From Arctopsyche grandis (lineage: Eukaryota; Arthropoda; Insecta; Trichoptera; Hydropsychidae), in NCBI RefSeq assembly GCF_051622035.1, contig NC_135357.1, forward strand, positions 21,318,256-21,382,255: DNA of 64,000 nt, given 5' to 3'. The position numbers were made by a program, and so were the translations under genes. The notes beneath the pieces were generated by a model that was given only the letters and a program-made list of their open reading frames with translations, was not told the origin of the DNA and searched no databases. This document shows positions 10,575 through 23,575 of the stretch, piece after piece. The first letter of the stretch is position 1. Each line of letters opens with the position of its first letter.

Positions 10575-10633
10575 TTTTTAATACAATTGAAAAACAAATA
10601 TTTTAAGACAACCAATTTTTTTACAGATCGGTA

Positions 10634-12108
10634 ATGGAAAACAACATCGAGGAAACTGAGGAGACATTCAATAATTCTTTCGTCGATGAACCTTCAGGTC
10701 TGTGCATTCTACTAATTTAATACTATAACTACAGCGGAAATCGATTATCAAGAATGTCGGTTAATGTGAAATAATATTCTAGTCCCGACATTTGAAACTT
10801 TGAGCTGTTATATTTGAAAGTAGTGGAAGTCCAATTTTCAGATCCAAAAACACTATTTCTGTTTGACTTCACACATTGTTATCACTTATTTTAATTCGAT
10901 ATGTCCAGAATCTCGAAAAAACAGTATAAATGTATTACAGGCCACCAGTATTTTTAAGTATTGTTAAACGCAAAATATTATCTAATATATAATTTCGGAA
11001 GAGACTTTGTATGTAAGGATGTATATATGTATGTAAGTATCTTTGGTTGGGAACTTCTTAAACAAAACAAAGTTTCTATGACGACAATTCAATTGGTTGA
11101 ATATTATATTTTTTTTTGATTCAAATAAATTTAATAAAAAAAATGAATATTTACTATTAGATTCGCCATGTTTACGCTGTTTATATTACAAATACTGAGC
11201 GAAGCTGGGTAAAACAACTAGTATTCAATATTTCTCAAAATGAAGATAAGTGGATTTATGCCACATTTAAATATAGCAGCTCATTTATTGTCTTGTATTT
11301 GTATACAATCCAAGTTGTTTACAGTTTATGACTATTGACATTTATAGCGGCTGGTCAGATGCTGTATCTCCATCGCTCAGTCATAGTTGCATGTGCATGA
11401 ACAGTGTTTCCGAGGAGAGTGGCGCTCCTACGAAATACTCCTCGCACACACTGAAGAAAGTCTGTGTGATGGAGATAGACAGAATTTGACGAGCCGCCAC
11501 TGGTGGCGACACCATTCAAAGTAGTGAATTTCATGTTATTGGAACATTTTAAAATTTATATCCTTTATATCAGTGTAGTGGTAGAAAAATAAGGTTCCAA
11601 ATTATAGTAATAATAATCACGGCTAATTTCATAATCTTACAGTCACAACAATTTTGATCAGAATTATACATGAACAATGAATAAACAATAACTACATATG
11701 CATACAAAATTATCTACAACTAATTTGTTAATATTTTTTATTTTTTATATATTTGAATACAGTGAAAGATTATTCACTAATTCACTACAGTATAGTATTT
11801 ATTATTACTATTTCAATATACTTTCCTGTTTTATATTACACGAATTATTCATATAAATACAATTCTCAAAAAATCTATTTTGAATTTCAGTCTGTAAAAC
11901 ACTAATTTAGTATAAAAACTTGTTGAATACAACCTCTATTTTTACTTACCTCTTATACAGTTCACATGGTTTTTGTGTAAGGGGTCATTTTTTGTATCTC
12001 TTATTCTACTTTTAACACATTCATCTTGCATGACCTTCCACCCACTCGGTTTTTGTATAATTTTATCATTTATGTTTTAGTCCGTGCTAAACTATTTCCA
12101 TTGTATGT

Positions 12109-12174
<66 letters not shown>

Positions 12175-15100
12175 TTTTTTTTTTTAAATCAGATATTCAC
12201 TATTTTATTCATTTATTTTAACAGATGAGAGCCAAGAAGAATACGAACCAATTAACAATGATTTATCGAAAATAGCTGAAATTGTGCAAAATTTAAAAAA
12301 TTCAGGGGCGCTTGTTCAAAAACCTGCAGAAAAGTTTCATTGTCAAACATGTATATTAGATTTTCCGAACAAAGATCATTTATATGGCCATATTATAGAG
12401 CATGTTAGTTTACCCCACCTTGTCTTACATCGAATTGATGAGGACGATGAATTTGATGAAAATGATGATGATGCAGATTGGTCGTCGGATGCAGAAAAGT
12501 CGACAGAATCTGCATTTAACCCTATCGCAATATCCCAAAATAATACAAATATAACTAAAATAGGTGGTATTACTATTAAATCCAATTCGATTGTGCCAGC
12601 TTCTTTGATGTCCTTAACAAATATTGGGAATTTATCAATTAAAAAACTTAGTAATGTAAACGAGGCAAAGGAAGAAGATTCTGACACAAGTGATAAACCA
12701 GAAAGTCCTATTAATATATTAAAAAGAATTGAAACTTCAGGTTCCCTACGGTTTACTATTAAACAATCTGACAAAATGTTCAGAATCGTAAATGGTACGG
12801 AAAAAGTGAAATCTGAAGATAGCCCCAAGGCGGAGGCATCAGAGGAAATAAATAAAGGTGAAAAATATGGAGGTTGGAGTGAGGATAACAAAGACGGTAT
12901 TTTAGAAAAGTGCACAAATGTTCCCATAAAAACGGAACCTCAGATCCAAAATGATGAAACTGTACATGAAGTTTCAAATACATTGGAAAATATACAAGTT
13001 AAAAGTGAATCACATTCTAGACCGCAAACACCAGTGTCTTCTACAGATTCTGCTGGAAATCAAATAAAAGTGAAATCTTTTGCAATGGAGCAAATGGAAA
13101 AAAAGACACAGAATGATTCTACGATAACTGTTCCTAAACCAATGTTGACTCCAAAAGTTGAATCGACTGATTTGTCAGCTATAATAGAAATTAATTGCGA
13201 TTCCGATAAAGATGATGATGAAATCATATTTGTGGGTGCTACATCGCTACCAGATAAAAAGCCACCAATAGGATTACCTCCCGCAACAACTCAATCATCT
13301 ATCAAAGAACTTTCATCCAGTGGTCCTACGATAACACGTTCTAGTGTTGTATCGTCAAGGTCTTCAATGATTCCTTCAAGTTCTTCGAGTATGAGTTCTG
13401 TTGGCTCCACTGAGAAACAACATTCTTTTAATTGGAATGCACCTTCTACAAAAATAAACGATACATTGGAATCAATGTTGGCTGATAAGAATAACGACTC
13501 GTATTTAGAAAATATTTTATCAAATCATAGAAATGATGGTATTTCCGATCTCGGAGCCAGTGAATACATTTCTTTGGATAAGCTAGGTCCACAGCATACC
13601 TGTGATGTATGTAATGTTAGATTCACTAGTATAGATTTGCTTGAAAGTCATAGGAAAAATATGGGTCACTCAAATCAATTAGTAACATCTGGGAATTCCT
13701 CAAATTCTCTTGTTTTATCCACATACCAGCAGCCTGGATTTCTAATGAATAGCTTATTGCCTGTTAAACAATTAGCAGATACTGTGAGTAAAATCACATC
13801 AGTAAATACATCAACAGCACCATTCACACATCAGCAAAATATTATGGTTAACATTCAATCGTTTCCTGGTAATATGAATCAACCAATGGGAGCACAACCT
13901 CATAACGCACCATCAAGTTATAACTATCCAGGAATGCCCCAAATGCCAACTAATTATCAACAAGGATTTAGAATGCCCAATCAAAATGTTCCAAGTCAGT
14001 ATCCTGGGCAATATCCCGTCGGACCTCAGCAACCATACCCTCCTAGTGCTTACCCTCAATATCCACCTCATTCATCATCACAGTCATTGTATGGTCATCA
14101 AATGAATGCATCTATGAACGCCAATTATCCACCACAGCCGTATCTACAGAACCAATATGGACCTCAGCCTGGTATTCCCATACCTTATCCGCAAACAAAT
14201 ATGAATCAAGCAATACAATCTAGCTCACAGAATCAACAATTGTCAACTCCCATTATAGGACAAAATGTTATTCCATTGTCCAACTCTGTTGATCAAACGA
14301 ATTCTATCATGCAACAAAATAATTCCGAATGTGCAAAATCCTTATCAGGTGGTATAAAAATACAAAGTATCCAAACTGTCAATGGTCCAGTTGTAAAACC
14401 AAATTTGTCTGGACCAAGAGTCGTTGGTCCTAGAGGAGAAATTCGCGGGCAGTCACCTAGCCGAGCAACTATGCGTGCTGGTCGTGGCATTATTCGTCCT
14501 GGTATGAGACCATTAGTAAAGCAAGGAGTACACGTTGGGCAATCAATACGAGGTGGTATAAGACCTGGAATGAGACCCACGATGAAAAGATCAGCTCCGA
14601 CAAATGGCACCCTTTCATCTCCATCAAAAAAACGGATGGATATGCTGATTCCGGATAAACATGACAATGAAGACTGCCAGGTTTGCATTAAAATTAGTAC
14701 ATACGTATATATGTATACATATATGGCGACTATGTACATACCTTTGAGTGTATTTTAATTTTTGAATATCGAATTAATTTTCAGGTTGTGTCATTACAGC
14801 AGCAAAGAGATGGTTTACCTCAAATACAAAATATTCAAGGTTCAAGAGAAAAAAATCACTCGGGTGTACATTTAAGTAGTCAAATAACAGTAACTAAGAC
14901 TAAAGTACGTCCACCCACACCACCACCAGCTTCAAAAGATGCAAGCGCTGTTGCCAGTATGCTTGCATCACGAGGTATCAAAATTACCCAAAAACCCAAA
15001 ACCCCTCCACCAGCAATCAACATACCAAATCTTGGAAGCAATATTAGTATAACTCCATCAAAGGGTTCATCGGCGGTTTTTTCTGTACCCGAAGATCATG

Positions 15101-15612
15101 ATATATCTTGCTCTAGTTGCAACAAGGTAAAAAAAAAACTAATTTTTCATTTAATTGAAAAAAGTACATGTTTATGTATATGTATTTAAATTTTTATATT
15201 CAAAATTACACTTATTCTTTTACAGACTTTCAATAGTGGAATCGCGCTGGCGAACCACATAAACCAAATGCACTCTTCTCAGAAATCGTTTCGTTGTCCT
15301 AGTTGTCCAATATCTTATCCAACTGCTCTGCAACTACAAGAACACAAGCTCGCATTCCACAATTTACCAAATGCAGAGATTGGTCTACCAGTTGTAGACT
15401 TGTCGCAACTTTCCACCTTGAGAAAACTTAGCAATTTGGGAATCACAAACTTTATACCTTTAGCTAACCGGGAGCAGGGTGGTGGATGTTTTGTTATACC
15501 AATTGTTTCAGTTCAGAATGCGTTATCAGGAAATATAAGCAATTCTCTTTCAGCTTTGAGCGCCAATGGGATATTGAGTCTTGGACCAGTCAAACCGCTT
15601 CCTAAATGCTGA
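10634..15612 (+). CDS. C2H2 zinc-finger nuclear protein, four coding exons
   Basis: Exons: 10634-10697, 12225-14680, 14785-15126, 15226-15612, all with GT-AG introns and matching phases, giving about 1,082 residues. The start is the ATG at 10634, just after the acceptor ending at 10626. Four C2H2 fingers are visible: residues 59-81 (C-x2-C...H-x3-H), 478-502, 947-970 (split by intron 3) and 976-999. Between them are acidic Asp/Glu runs, Ser-rich tracts, a Pro/Gln/Tyr-rich segment (about 560-690) and an Arg/Gly-rich segment (about 770-815) with RGGIRPGMRP motifs. The finger pairing and disordered linkers suggest a nuclear DNA- or chromatin-binding regulator. The ending GLPVVDLSQLSTLRKLSNLG looks conserved, but I cannot assign an orthologue. 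Intron 1 holds a Helitron-like element and an AT microsatellite. The exon structure is secure; the function is inferred only from the fingers. Confidence 0.9.
10981..11221 (+). mobile_element. Helitron-like element in intron 1 of the zinc-finger gene
   Basis: Begins TCTAATATATAATTTCGG after A and ends CGAAGCTGGGTAAAACAACT then AG before T. It is about 85-90% similar by eye to the copy at 25603-25832. Confidence 0.7.
11343..11505. repeat. degraded MITE with a hAT-type end
   Basis: TGTATCTCCATC near 11360 is mirrored by GATGGAGATAGACAG near 11470. The right end, ACGAGCCGCCACTGG, is the same terminal sequence as in the MITE at 49585-49774. The left terminus has decayed. Confidence 0.45.
12112..12171. 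repeat. (AT)n microsatellite
   Basis: About 30 uninterrupted AT units in intron 1 of the zinc-finger gene, about 50 bp upstream of the exon 2 acceptor. Confidence 0.95.
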
Positions 15613-16271
15613 GGTTGTTTTTAAATATAAAACTAGGATTTAAAAAATGCAAAAACTGTATTTTTATGTAAATAGTTAAATTATAGTTTGTATATCAGGA
15701 ACTTAATGCTAAAATGAGTCAACTAATTTTAGTACACATGCACTTACCTTTTGAAAACATCATTTTCAACCATGTTGTTCGTTTATATATAATATTTGTT
15801 TACTGTGTACCTATTATATGTGATCTTTTGCATACATACATACATACATAGGTCGCTTTACAACTCGTCGCCAAGAAAAATGGCGATTTCTATTGATATT
15901 GATGGTAAAAAATACCGTTTTGTGACATTTATTATACCTTTTATATGTATAAAGTTTCAGTTCGATCCATTTAACAGTTGATAAAAAAAAAAAGAAAGAA
16001 GACACCTATAAGGGAACTCATCACTAAAAATTTAGAAAGAATATGTGGCAACGCAATAATTAGCATTCCATTAATCAATAAAATATCGCTCAATTCTTTC
16101 TAAGTTGGTTAGACCACGAGAAGTAAAGTGACCATTTATTGTAGACTAGTATTATGCATATGAATTTCTCTGTTGAGACTCCCATGTATTCTATCGAATC
16201 ACAACTTAATATATGTACATGCATATATTTTTTTGTTGTTTTATATTCTGCATATATATTTACATGTGTGC

Positions 16272-16277
16272 AATAAA
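16272..16277 (+). terminator. candidate poly(A) signal for the zinc-finger gene
   Basis: AATAAA lies 660 bp after the stop codon, and another lies near 16935. 15613-18340 otherwise holds only AT-rich 3' flank with no supported gene. Confidence 0.4.
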
Positions 16278-17353
16278 TATCTCATACTATCTGTTGAATG
16301 ATCTAAATTGGTAACTTCGATGTCTTAAAATCATCATTTAATAGCTGACACATTGGGGCACTTGAAAAAAACTGAGCACCGTTTAAAAAATTATGACCGG
16401 ATCAATCAGTGTGATGAAATAACCATTTTATTTATACATATTGTCAATATGATATTGATGTATACAATCTCTAAACTTCCATCATCAGTTTACAATCACA
16501 ACCTTCGAAGACTGGACCTGATCAGAGTATGTTCTAATATGGACATTCAAATTTTGGTGAATTGTTTTTGTTTGTGTATTGACTGCCTCACTGATACATT
16601 ATTATACCCTTTGTAAATTTTCAATAATGTAGATTAATGACCTGTAAAGAAAGTTATTTTATTAAGAATTTTAAAACATTTTAACTCTGATCAGATCCAG
16701 ACTTTTATGGTGTCTAAAATAATTGTTCCACAATGATTTATGTACAAAAATAGCCTGTATGGCTCCAAACTGTCACACTTAGTGACTTAAATAGTAAAAT
16801 CACAAATCTTTAAGTTCTACATACATATAATTTTGTAATTCATCAATAAGTACATGTTTGTATTAAAATTTAGAACACAATTGATTCCGTATCATATTTA
16901 CAATTACAAAATTTTAGTTATTTGTATTATTTAAATAAAGTTTATACAAATAAATAATATATTTTTTTGTCTTAATCAACTGAAACGTGTAGTTTTAAAC
17001 ATTTGATGTCACGATACTTGTATATGTACAGTATTTTCCAAACATTGATGCGGTTTCTTGAATGTACACGTACGCAGTTGTGCTACGCGCACACAGTTTC
17101 ACAAATCGAATTAAAGTTTGTACATATGGGTCTACCTCGTTCCACCGACTTGAAATATCTCGAGATTCATTTTCCGTGTATTTTCGGTGTGCCAAGTGTG
17201 TTTATTTACAAAACATACAAAATGTTTTAGATTATGAAATACTTATTTTACGAGGAATTGATTTTTAAACGTTTTTTTATTGGAATATTTTAAAGTTGTG
17301 TTAATAGCTGAAAAATCTATGAATGATCACAATATGTCTCGTATATAAAAAAT

Positions 17354-17430
17354 GTATACATTTTGCATACATGTATAAATTTTGTACACATGTATACATT
17401 TTGCTTACATATATAAATTTTGTATACAAT
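17354..17430. repeat. 19-bp minisatellite, four copies
   Basis: Units start at 17354, 17373, 17392 and 17411 with the form GTATAMATTTTGYWYACAT. Confidence 0.85.
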
Positions 17431-18344
17431 ACATAAACTCCTGTTCAAGGAGACGAAAAGTCGAGGAAACGAGTGTCAGGATATTTTAAGTCGGTCGAAC
17501 AGAGCACACCAGTAAACATAAATAACCAAAATATGTATTTTATTTTATTTTTTCTTATCAACTGCCTCGAGATTTCATTTCTACTTATTAATAAGTACGT
17601 AATTAAATATTGACAATGTTAATAAAACATAAGTTTACATATTTTAATGCCAAAATATTATCTGATATTGTTGCAAATGGAGTTTATAAATGCCATGTAT
17701 CAGAATGTGGAATTCATCTAATAATTGACATATTTTAATGTTTTTCTCAAATTTTCAATAATGTATTTATTTTGATTTTATGTTTTTATATACATTGTAT
17801 GTTACGGTCAAGGTTATAATTATTAATAACAAATTTAACACAATAACCGTAACATGTAAGTATAAAAGTACTACTTATTGACATTGATGGTAGTCTTTGT
17901 CCACGTCAACCAATGTACATATAATCATACAAGAATTGCGTCTGCATAGATAGGTCTAAACACCTACAATTTAATTATTTATTATGGCATGTCTATGCCC
18001 TATGGCATATAATTAGGATGATGTTTGTGATCTATTATTAAGGAAGACAAATGGATTATCTAAATTGGAGCAATGGATTATAACTGTTTCGAAGTGTAAA
18101 TATTTACATAAGTTAATACTTTATTTTGTTATAATTTGATGAAATTTTAATGGTTTTATTTTAAAAAATGTGCTTTCTTCATAAGTTAGAATACAAAATT
18201 ACACTATTTTGTGACTGACTCATTACTGCATTCACTGTACCAAACTGAACAGTGTAAATTGTACAAATTGTTAGAATTAATGTAAAATATAATTTTTATT
18301 ACATTAAATGATAGTTTTGTTTTCTCTATAATTTACCCTATAGG

Positions 18345-19375
18345 TAGAGATCCGTATTTTGGGCATCTATTTTTGTCAATTTTAGCATTTTCATTTTGCA
18401 TTTTAACGTTTAAGGGCATTAAAAATGTTCAATTTAGCATCTATTTTTATGAAGAGTTTAATTTTAAATAATAAAAAATTTCGATGAAATTTAATAAAAT
18501 TTATATACATATATACAATTTAAAGACAACACAACCATTAAAAAAAAAGAATAATTCAAAAATATTTTGAAATTAAAATTACAATAAAAAATATATGAAT
18601 GTAAAAATACGAAGACAAAAAATATGAATATAAAAATATAATACCAATTAAAATTGATTAAAACTTAACATGGAGCATATTTCTACGGATTCTTTTTTGA
18701 GATTTGTGCGACGATCGGTAACAATTATATTGTATTTACTAAAATACTTTTCAGCATCCACAGCGGCACAACCAAACTTTTCATATTTAATTTTTGTTGC
18801 CATCAATAATAGCAATATATCCGGCGTGGATTAACTTTTTATATTCTCTATTAATTTTCTAAAAAGTGCTGATATCCTTCCAAACTTTGAGCCTCTGTTA
18901 ATACATTAAACAATAGCAGGTTTCTAAAAAACAAAACTGTTTCTTTAACATTAATATTTGGTTTTGAACCTGCCACAGATGGATTGAATAGTTTACTCAA
19001 TATTCGGAGGAATAGATTTTTCTCATTTAGTCTTGAGTGCGAGTCTAGTTTTAAGGCGCTTTTTTGAACACCTTTTTGGATACACAGCTCCAACTGTCTT
19101 CTTTTATTTACAGTAGTAGACAAAAGCGGTTGCATGGTTTCGACAGGAAAAATATCATTTATGGTAAACTGCAAGCTCTGTTTTATCCCCTCAATTTCTT
19201 CACATAATAAATGGGCAAAGGGATAGAAAGACCCTTCTAAATTATCTATTAATTTTATAAATTTTATGCAAATTTCACTTTTGTTTATTATTTTAGCATC
19301 TATTCGCATATTTTACGAATTTAGCATCTATTCCGAATTTTAGCATTAATAGCAAAGTGCCCAAAATACGGGACT
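18345..19375 (-). mobile_element. decayed hAT element
   Basis: The ends share TCCGTATTTTGGGCA (left, about 18350) and TGCCCAAAATACGGGA (right, about 19360). GCATCTATT-type subterminal repeats sit inside both ends. The interior encodes transposase remnants on the minus strand. No clear target duplication could be read. Confidence 0.75.
18668..19309 (-). pseudogene. hAT transposase C-terminal remnant
   Basis: An open frame at 19309-18851 (152 residues) ends in stops. The next segment to about 18668 continues in another frame with AAVDAEKYFSKYN and TDRRTNLKKESVEI. This matches the hAT C-terminal dimerisation motif (A-x-E-x-x-F-S then DRR). A deletion and a frameshift separate the pieces, so the gene is broken. 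Confidence 0.75.
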
Positions 19376-19710
19376 ACATGCCATCTCGTTTGCACCCAAC
19401 ACATTACGCGTTACAACCATATACACAACGAAAGCATTTAAATTGCAATTACCGCTTGAGTGAGTTTGTATGTTTAGATAAAAAAGAAAAATATTGAGAT
19501 AGAAAACCAATCCTTATAAACGTGGTGAAATAAAAAAATTGCCAAATAAATGAAAAATAGCACGGAAAAAAAATATATTTTTGACTTAAAATTCGCTAGA
19601 CAATTAATTATAAGTATTTTATAGCAATAAAATATCACAATCAATAGGAAAAAACATCTGACTATTGATTCCAATACTCACTTTGAGCACAGCAATACTA
19701 GATTTTGAGT

Positions 19711-19860
19711 TAAAGACCGCAAAAGCCAAAAAATTGCGCATTTTTTTAAACGCTCATATCTCGTAAACGATCACCAACCAACAAAAATCATTATCATATT
19801 CAGTGGGTCAAAGTTATTAAAGATTGGTTAGTCTCCGCTCTAGTAATTTTTTTGTTGCTC
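19711..19860 (+). repeat. uninterrupted dispersed repeat with an empty TTAA site
   Basis: It contains the run GACCGCAAAAGCCAAAAAAT, then TTTTTAAACGCTCATATCTC. The same sequence at 7055-7095 and 7921-8065 is interrupted by the piggyBac-like MITE. A reverse copy lies at 35716-35830. Confidence 0.75.
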
Positions 19861-19869
19861 AGTGTTATT

Positions 19870-20300
19870 AGAGCCACGTATTTTTGTCAATTTTAGCATT
19901 TTCATTTTGCATTTTAGCATCTACGTATATTACTTGAATTTCACATAGTAAACAATTTCGATTAATTTTAACAAAATTTATGTATACATATGTACATACA
20001 TACATACATACAATTTAAAGATAACACAATAATTATTATAAGAAAATTACAAATTATATATTAGAGATATCTGGGGTGGATCCACTTTTTACTTACCTCC
20101 TTTATTATAATACTTAATAGTTGTTTGAATAAATGCTCATATACTCCCAAACACTGAACGTTAATGCGTTAAAAATCGGTAAAAAAAACAAAAAAAAAAA
20201 CCGTTTCTTAAGTATTTACATACATATGTAAGATTTTGAACCTGCTATGGATTGAATAGTTCACCCAATGTTTGGAAGTATAAATTTTCTGATTTTAGCA
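19870..20300. repeat. second, more degraded copy of the 18345 hAT ends
   Basis: CACGTATTTTTGTCAATTTT, AGCATTTTCATTTTGCATTT and later GATTTTAGCATCT repeat the subterminal motifs of the 18345-19375 element. No coding sequence remains. Confidence 0.5.
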
Positions 20301-20426
20301 TCTTTTTGCCAGTATTCATTCAATATTGTGATCTATTCTGAATCTGTCTATTGTTCCATTATACATAAAGGATCGTTCTTGCCGTTCTGCCGCTCTTCCC
20401 TGTGTGATTTCGCCCTTCCGTTTGTC

Positions 20427-20585
20427 TCAGCAGAGATCGGCGTACAAGTTGCTTTTGCCCACAAAAAATGGTTAATTACTATTGTCTACCTTTTTCTTGC
20501 TCTCTTGCTTTGTAGGACAATAGTAATTGACAATACTGAACCATTTTTTTGTAGGCAAAAGCAACTTGTCCGCCGATCTCTGCTC
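20427..20585. mobile_element. CAGAGATCGGCG hairpin MITE
   Basis: The left arm CAGAGATCGGCG, then AAGTTGCTTTTGCCC and ACAAAAAATGGTT, is mirrored by AACCATTTTTTTGTAGGC, then AAAAGCAACTTG and CGCCGATCTCTG. It is non-coding. The same MITE occurs at 35577-35712. Confidence 0.8.
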
Positions 20586-20624
20586 ATCAGACATGAAATA
20601 AGAAGAAGCATTAGTTTTTTTACT

Positions 20625-21410
20625 TTATCTATGTAGTAACAATAGATGAAGTTTTGTCATCATGCGAAATTTTGACTGATTCGAACTCGGAATCGATCAC
20701 TGATTACGTTTTCATGATCTAGAAAAAATGTGTGCGTTTCTGTGTATTTTGGGGATTTTTTGAGCACCGTTAGTCCTATCGAACAGAAACTTAGCGTTAA
20801 TTTTTTATGTTATTGAATTCAATTATCTCCCAAACCGGTAACTGAATCAGACTGAAATTTTTAGAAATTATAAATTTTATACCCTAATATTTTTTGAATA
20901 TTCTTATCTGAACCGGAAGTAGTACTTTTACTCTATATAATCGATGTTTTTTATGTTTTTCTCATAAACCTTTTAGTTTATTGAACTGAAATTTCATATA
21001 TAAAAAGTTAAGCTTAATACCGAGCTATTTATAAAGTTTGGTAAACATCTGACAACCGGAAGTGGCAGTTTACCGAATTGGTCCCCACTCGCAGGAAGGT
21101 GACCAAACTCGACCATGTCGTATAGCGAGGCGCCACTTTATCAATGGGATGAAAATAAAAGAAATACTAAATTTAATAAACCGGAAGTGGGATTTTTTCC
21201 TCTTCGAAATGTCAAAAATGTTGTGACCACGATTCTTTCCACACCCCTGAACGTATCAAGCTGAACATTTATATTTGAATTCTTTATGTATTAACTGAGA
21301 TGATTAGGTTTTGGTCATAATTCGTAAAGCGGAAGTAGTATTTTTTTTTAAACAATATTTCATTATTTTATTTTGAACTTTTAAATTATTTTAATCATCT
21401 TGATATTTAT
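20625..21410 (+). repeat. copy of dispersed repeat DR1
   Basis: It carries TTTTGGGGATTTTTTGA, CACCGTTAGTCCTATCGAAC and repeated CCGGAAGT motifs in the same order as 38505-39720. Non-coding. It contains the GAATTGGTCC cassette at about 21074-21122. Confidence 0.7.
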
Positions 21411-21416
21411 TGTGTA

Positions 21417-22143
21417 TAACAGTGCTTCCCAAATCGGGGGTCGCGACCCCCTGGGGGGCCGTAGGATTTCTCGCGGGGGCTGCGAAAATATTCAGTAGAA
21501 AGTACAAATATTCATTTATGAATATTTTTCCACATTACATATTTAGGGAATGTATATATTTAAGTCTGTTAAATAATAACACATTATATGAAAACTTTCC
21601 AACAAAAGCTTTCTTTATGGTCAAAAGGTATTAGTCAAGGATGAACGGAGATGTTTTCGTGTTTGAATAATTTTCTCACGAATAATGAAATATCACTGTC
21701 GACTTCAGTGAAAAATGTTATACTTGATCACATGGCCGAATCGATACTATTTTTCAAAAGATATTTCCCAAACTTGAATGAGGATGAAAGGAACAATTGG
21801 ATAAGAACACCATTTGTCCTTAAAATATGATCATATTACGTGGACAGCCCAAGAAGAGTTGATCGATATCAGATCAGATAATTTGCTTGAAGTGGAATTT
21901 AATGAAAAAAGTATTTCAGAATTTTGGTTAAGGCGACAGCAAGAATATCCTGCTATTGGAAAAGAAGCCCTGGTAACTCTTATTCCTTTCGCGACTACGT
22001 ACCTATGCGAAACAGCATTTTCGTCATTACAAGCAAAGGTCATGCCTTTCCACGGAGACTTTGGAAGATGCTTTGCGAGTTAGCATTTCTGACATTGAAC
22101 CCGATATCGATTTGTTATGTAAAAACATGCGACCTCATCTAAC
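21417..22143 (+). mobile_element. hAT remnant (ZBED5/Charlie-like)
   Basis: The left end, TCCCAAATCGGGGGTCGCGA, is the typical terminus of Charlie-type hAT elements. The interior keeps only the transposase C-terminus. It is flanked on both sides by about 120 bp of DR1 sequence that is nearly duplicated (21300-21415 and 22144-22265). Confidence 0.7.
21814..22143 (+). pseudogene. hAT (ZBED5/FAM200-like) transposase C-terminus, frameshifted
   Basis: The frame reads SEFWLRRQQEYPAIGKEAL, then LIPFATTYLCETAFSSL, the conserved C-terminal block of ZBED5/FAM200-type hAT transposases. After about 22050 the frame shifts, and the next register continues with SDIEPDIDLLCKNMRPHL before a stop. The N-terminal BED finger and catalytic region are absent. 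Confidence 0.85.
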
Positions 22144-22560
22144 TTACAGCTGATAAGGTTTTGGTCGAAATTTGTAAACTGGAAGTAGTATTTTTTTTTA
22201 AAACAATATTTCATTATTTTATTTTGACCTTTTAAATTATTTTAATCTTCTTGATATTTCTTGTGTACTGATAGTGATTTTAAGTAATAAATTTTTTTTT
22301 AACAAAATCCACAGTCAGTAGAACTTTTGTCCAAAAACAGTAAGTAGAACTTTTGTCTTTTGCAAGTTTCCATACATTTGCACTCAATTTGTATCGAAAA
22401 TGCTTTCATAGCTATTATTATTTCATAATGCTGCCGGTATGTGTGAATGTGTGTGTGTGTACGGTTCAATATCGAATTTTGTTTTGTGACTTTCTTATAT
22501 TCCTCAAATACATGGGTTCGTCACATCCGAATTTTTTTACTTTGTTTCTCAACTAATTTT
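22144..22560 (+). repeat. DR1 tail segment, near-identical to 39660-40070
   Basis: Starts TTACAGCTGATAAGGTTTTG and runs through CAGTCAGTAGAACTTTTGTC to ATTCCTCAAATACATGG. By eye it is almost identical to 39660-40070. A more diverged copy lies at 22740-22980. Confidence 0.8.
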
Positions 22561-22989
22561 CCCAATTTTATTCCTTTTTTTAATTAAAATTTCAAAATTT
22601 GTTTATTTTTTTTGCATTAGAATTTTAAAATGTTTATCATGTTTTTTCTTTATTTTTTTCCTTCTTATTTGTGAATTTTATTTGGCATTTTTAATTATTT
22701 TTAGTTTTTTGATAAATTATTTGTATAATATTTATAGTGATTTTAAGTAATAAAAAAAATTTCGAACAAAATCCGACAGCCGGAACTAGAACTTTTGTCT
22801 TGTGTAAGTTTCCCTACATTTGCGCTCCATTTGTATCGAAAATCCTCTCATAAGTCATAAACAGTATGTATGAACGTGTATGTACATATGTTTAGGTATC
22901 GAATTTAGTTTTGTGACCTTCTTATATTCCTCAAATACATGGACTAAGTCATGGGTTGGTCACACCCGATTTTTTTTCATTTTAGAGGC

Positions 22990-23575
22990 ATTAGCTAGTT
23001 TTAAAAATTCAATCCAGTGCACAGATGTGTGCACCAGGCCACTTATAAATCATCAGTAAGCAAATGGCTGGAAAGCAGATTCGCCGCGTGTATCGAAGTC
23101 GAGGATTGAGGATTCGAGCGGCGAGTCTCGTTTTGCGATCAGCTGTGCGGTGTGCAGCCGCGCAGTGTGTACTTGCGCATTGGCCTACGCCCCGCACTAG
23201 CGCACTGTGCGGTGCTAGTGCTGGTGCTCGCGTGTCGTCTCATGTGTTCCACTCTGCACTTTGCACTCGACTACCAAGTGCTAGTGCTAGTGCTAGTGCT
23301 ACCGCTACATTTGTGCAATTGTACTATTTGTGAGATGTGAATGATGTGAGGCGATTGTTGTGGTTGCGGGTCGCATCTCGAATCTCGCAAAGTCGCCAGT
23401 CTCGTTTCTGATCTCTGCGGATGTGGGCGAGTGTTTAGGTTGCCTGCTAGTTGCACTCGTGAATGGTGTTCAAGCATAAACATTAACGTTGACATAATCA
23501 TAGGAATAAGATGGCCCGTGGCGAGTCCCATGTTTCATGGTCCATCGATCGACGAAGATCCCGCCGTGGCCGTAG
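22990..23575 (+). promoter_or_regulatory. CpG-rich segment ending in a strong splice donor, candidate first exon
   Basis: A sharp rise in CpG from about 23060 ends at CCGTAG|GTGAGCC (exon end 23575). Two ATGs lie upstream of the donor: 23511 (starting MARGESHV, 65 nt) and 23530 (starting MFHGPSIDEDP, 46 nt). Neither frame stays open when joined to the acceptor at 40506 that precedes the FAM110-family start. If it belongs to that gene it is therefore 5' UTR. It may instead begin an unseen transcript. GCTAGT repeats lie at about 23275-23300. Confidence 0.4.

Noticed and set aside
12376-12927. 183-codon minus-strand open frame
   Set aside because: Antisense shadow of the large zinc-finger exon.
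15796-15981. Short frame containing MAISIDIDGKKYRF
   Set aside because: It lies in the 3' flank of the zinc-finger gene, ends quickly and has no homologous feature. Probably UTR.
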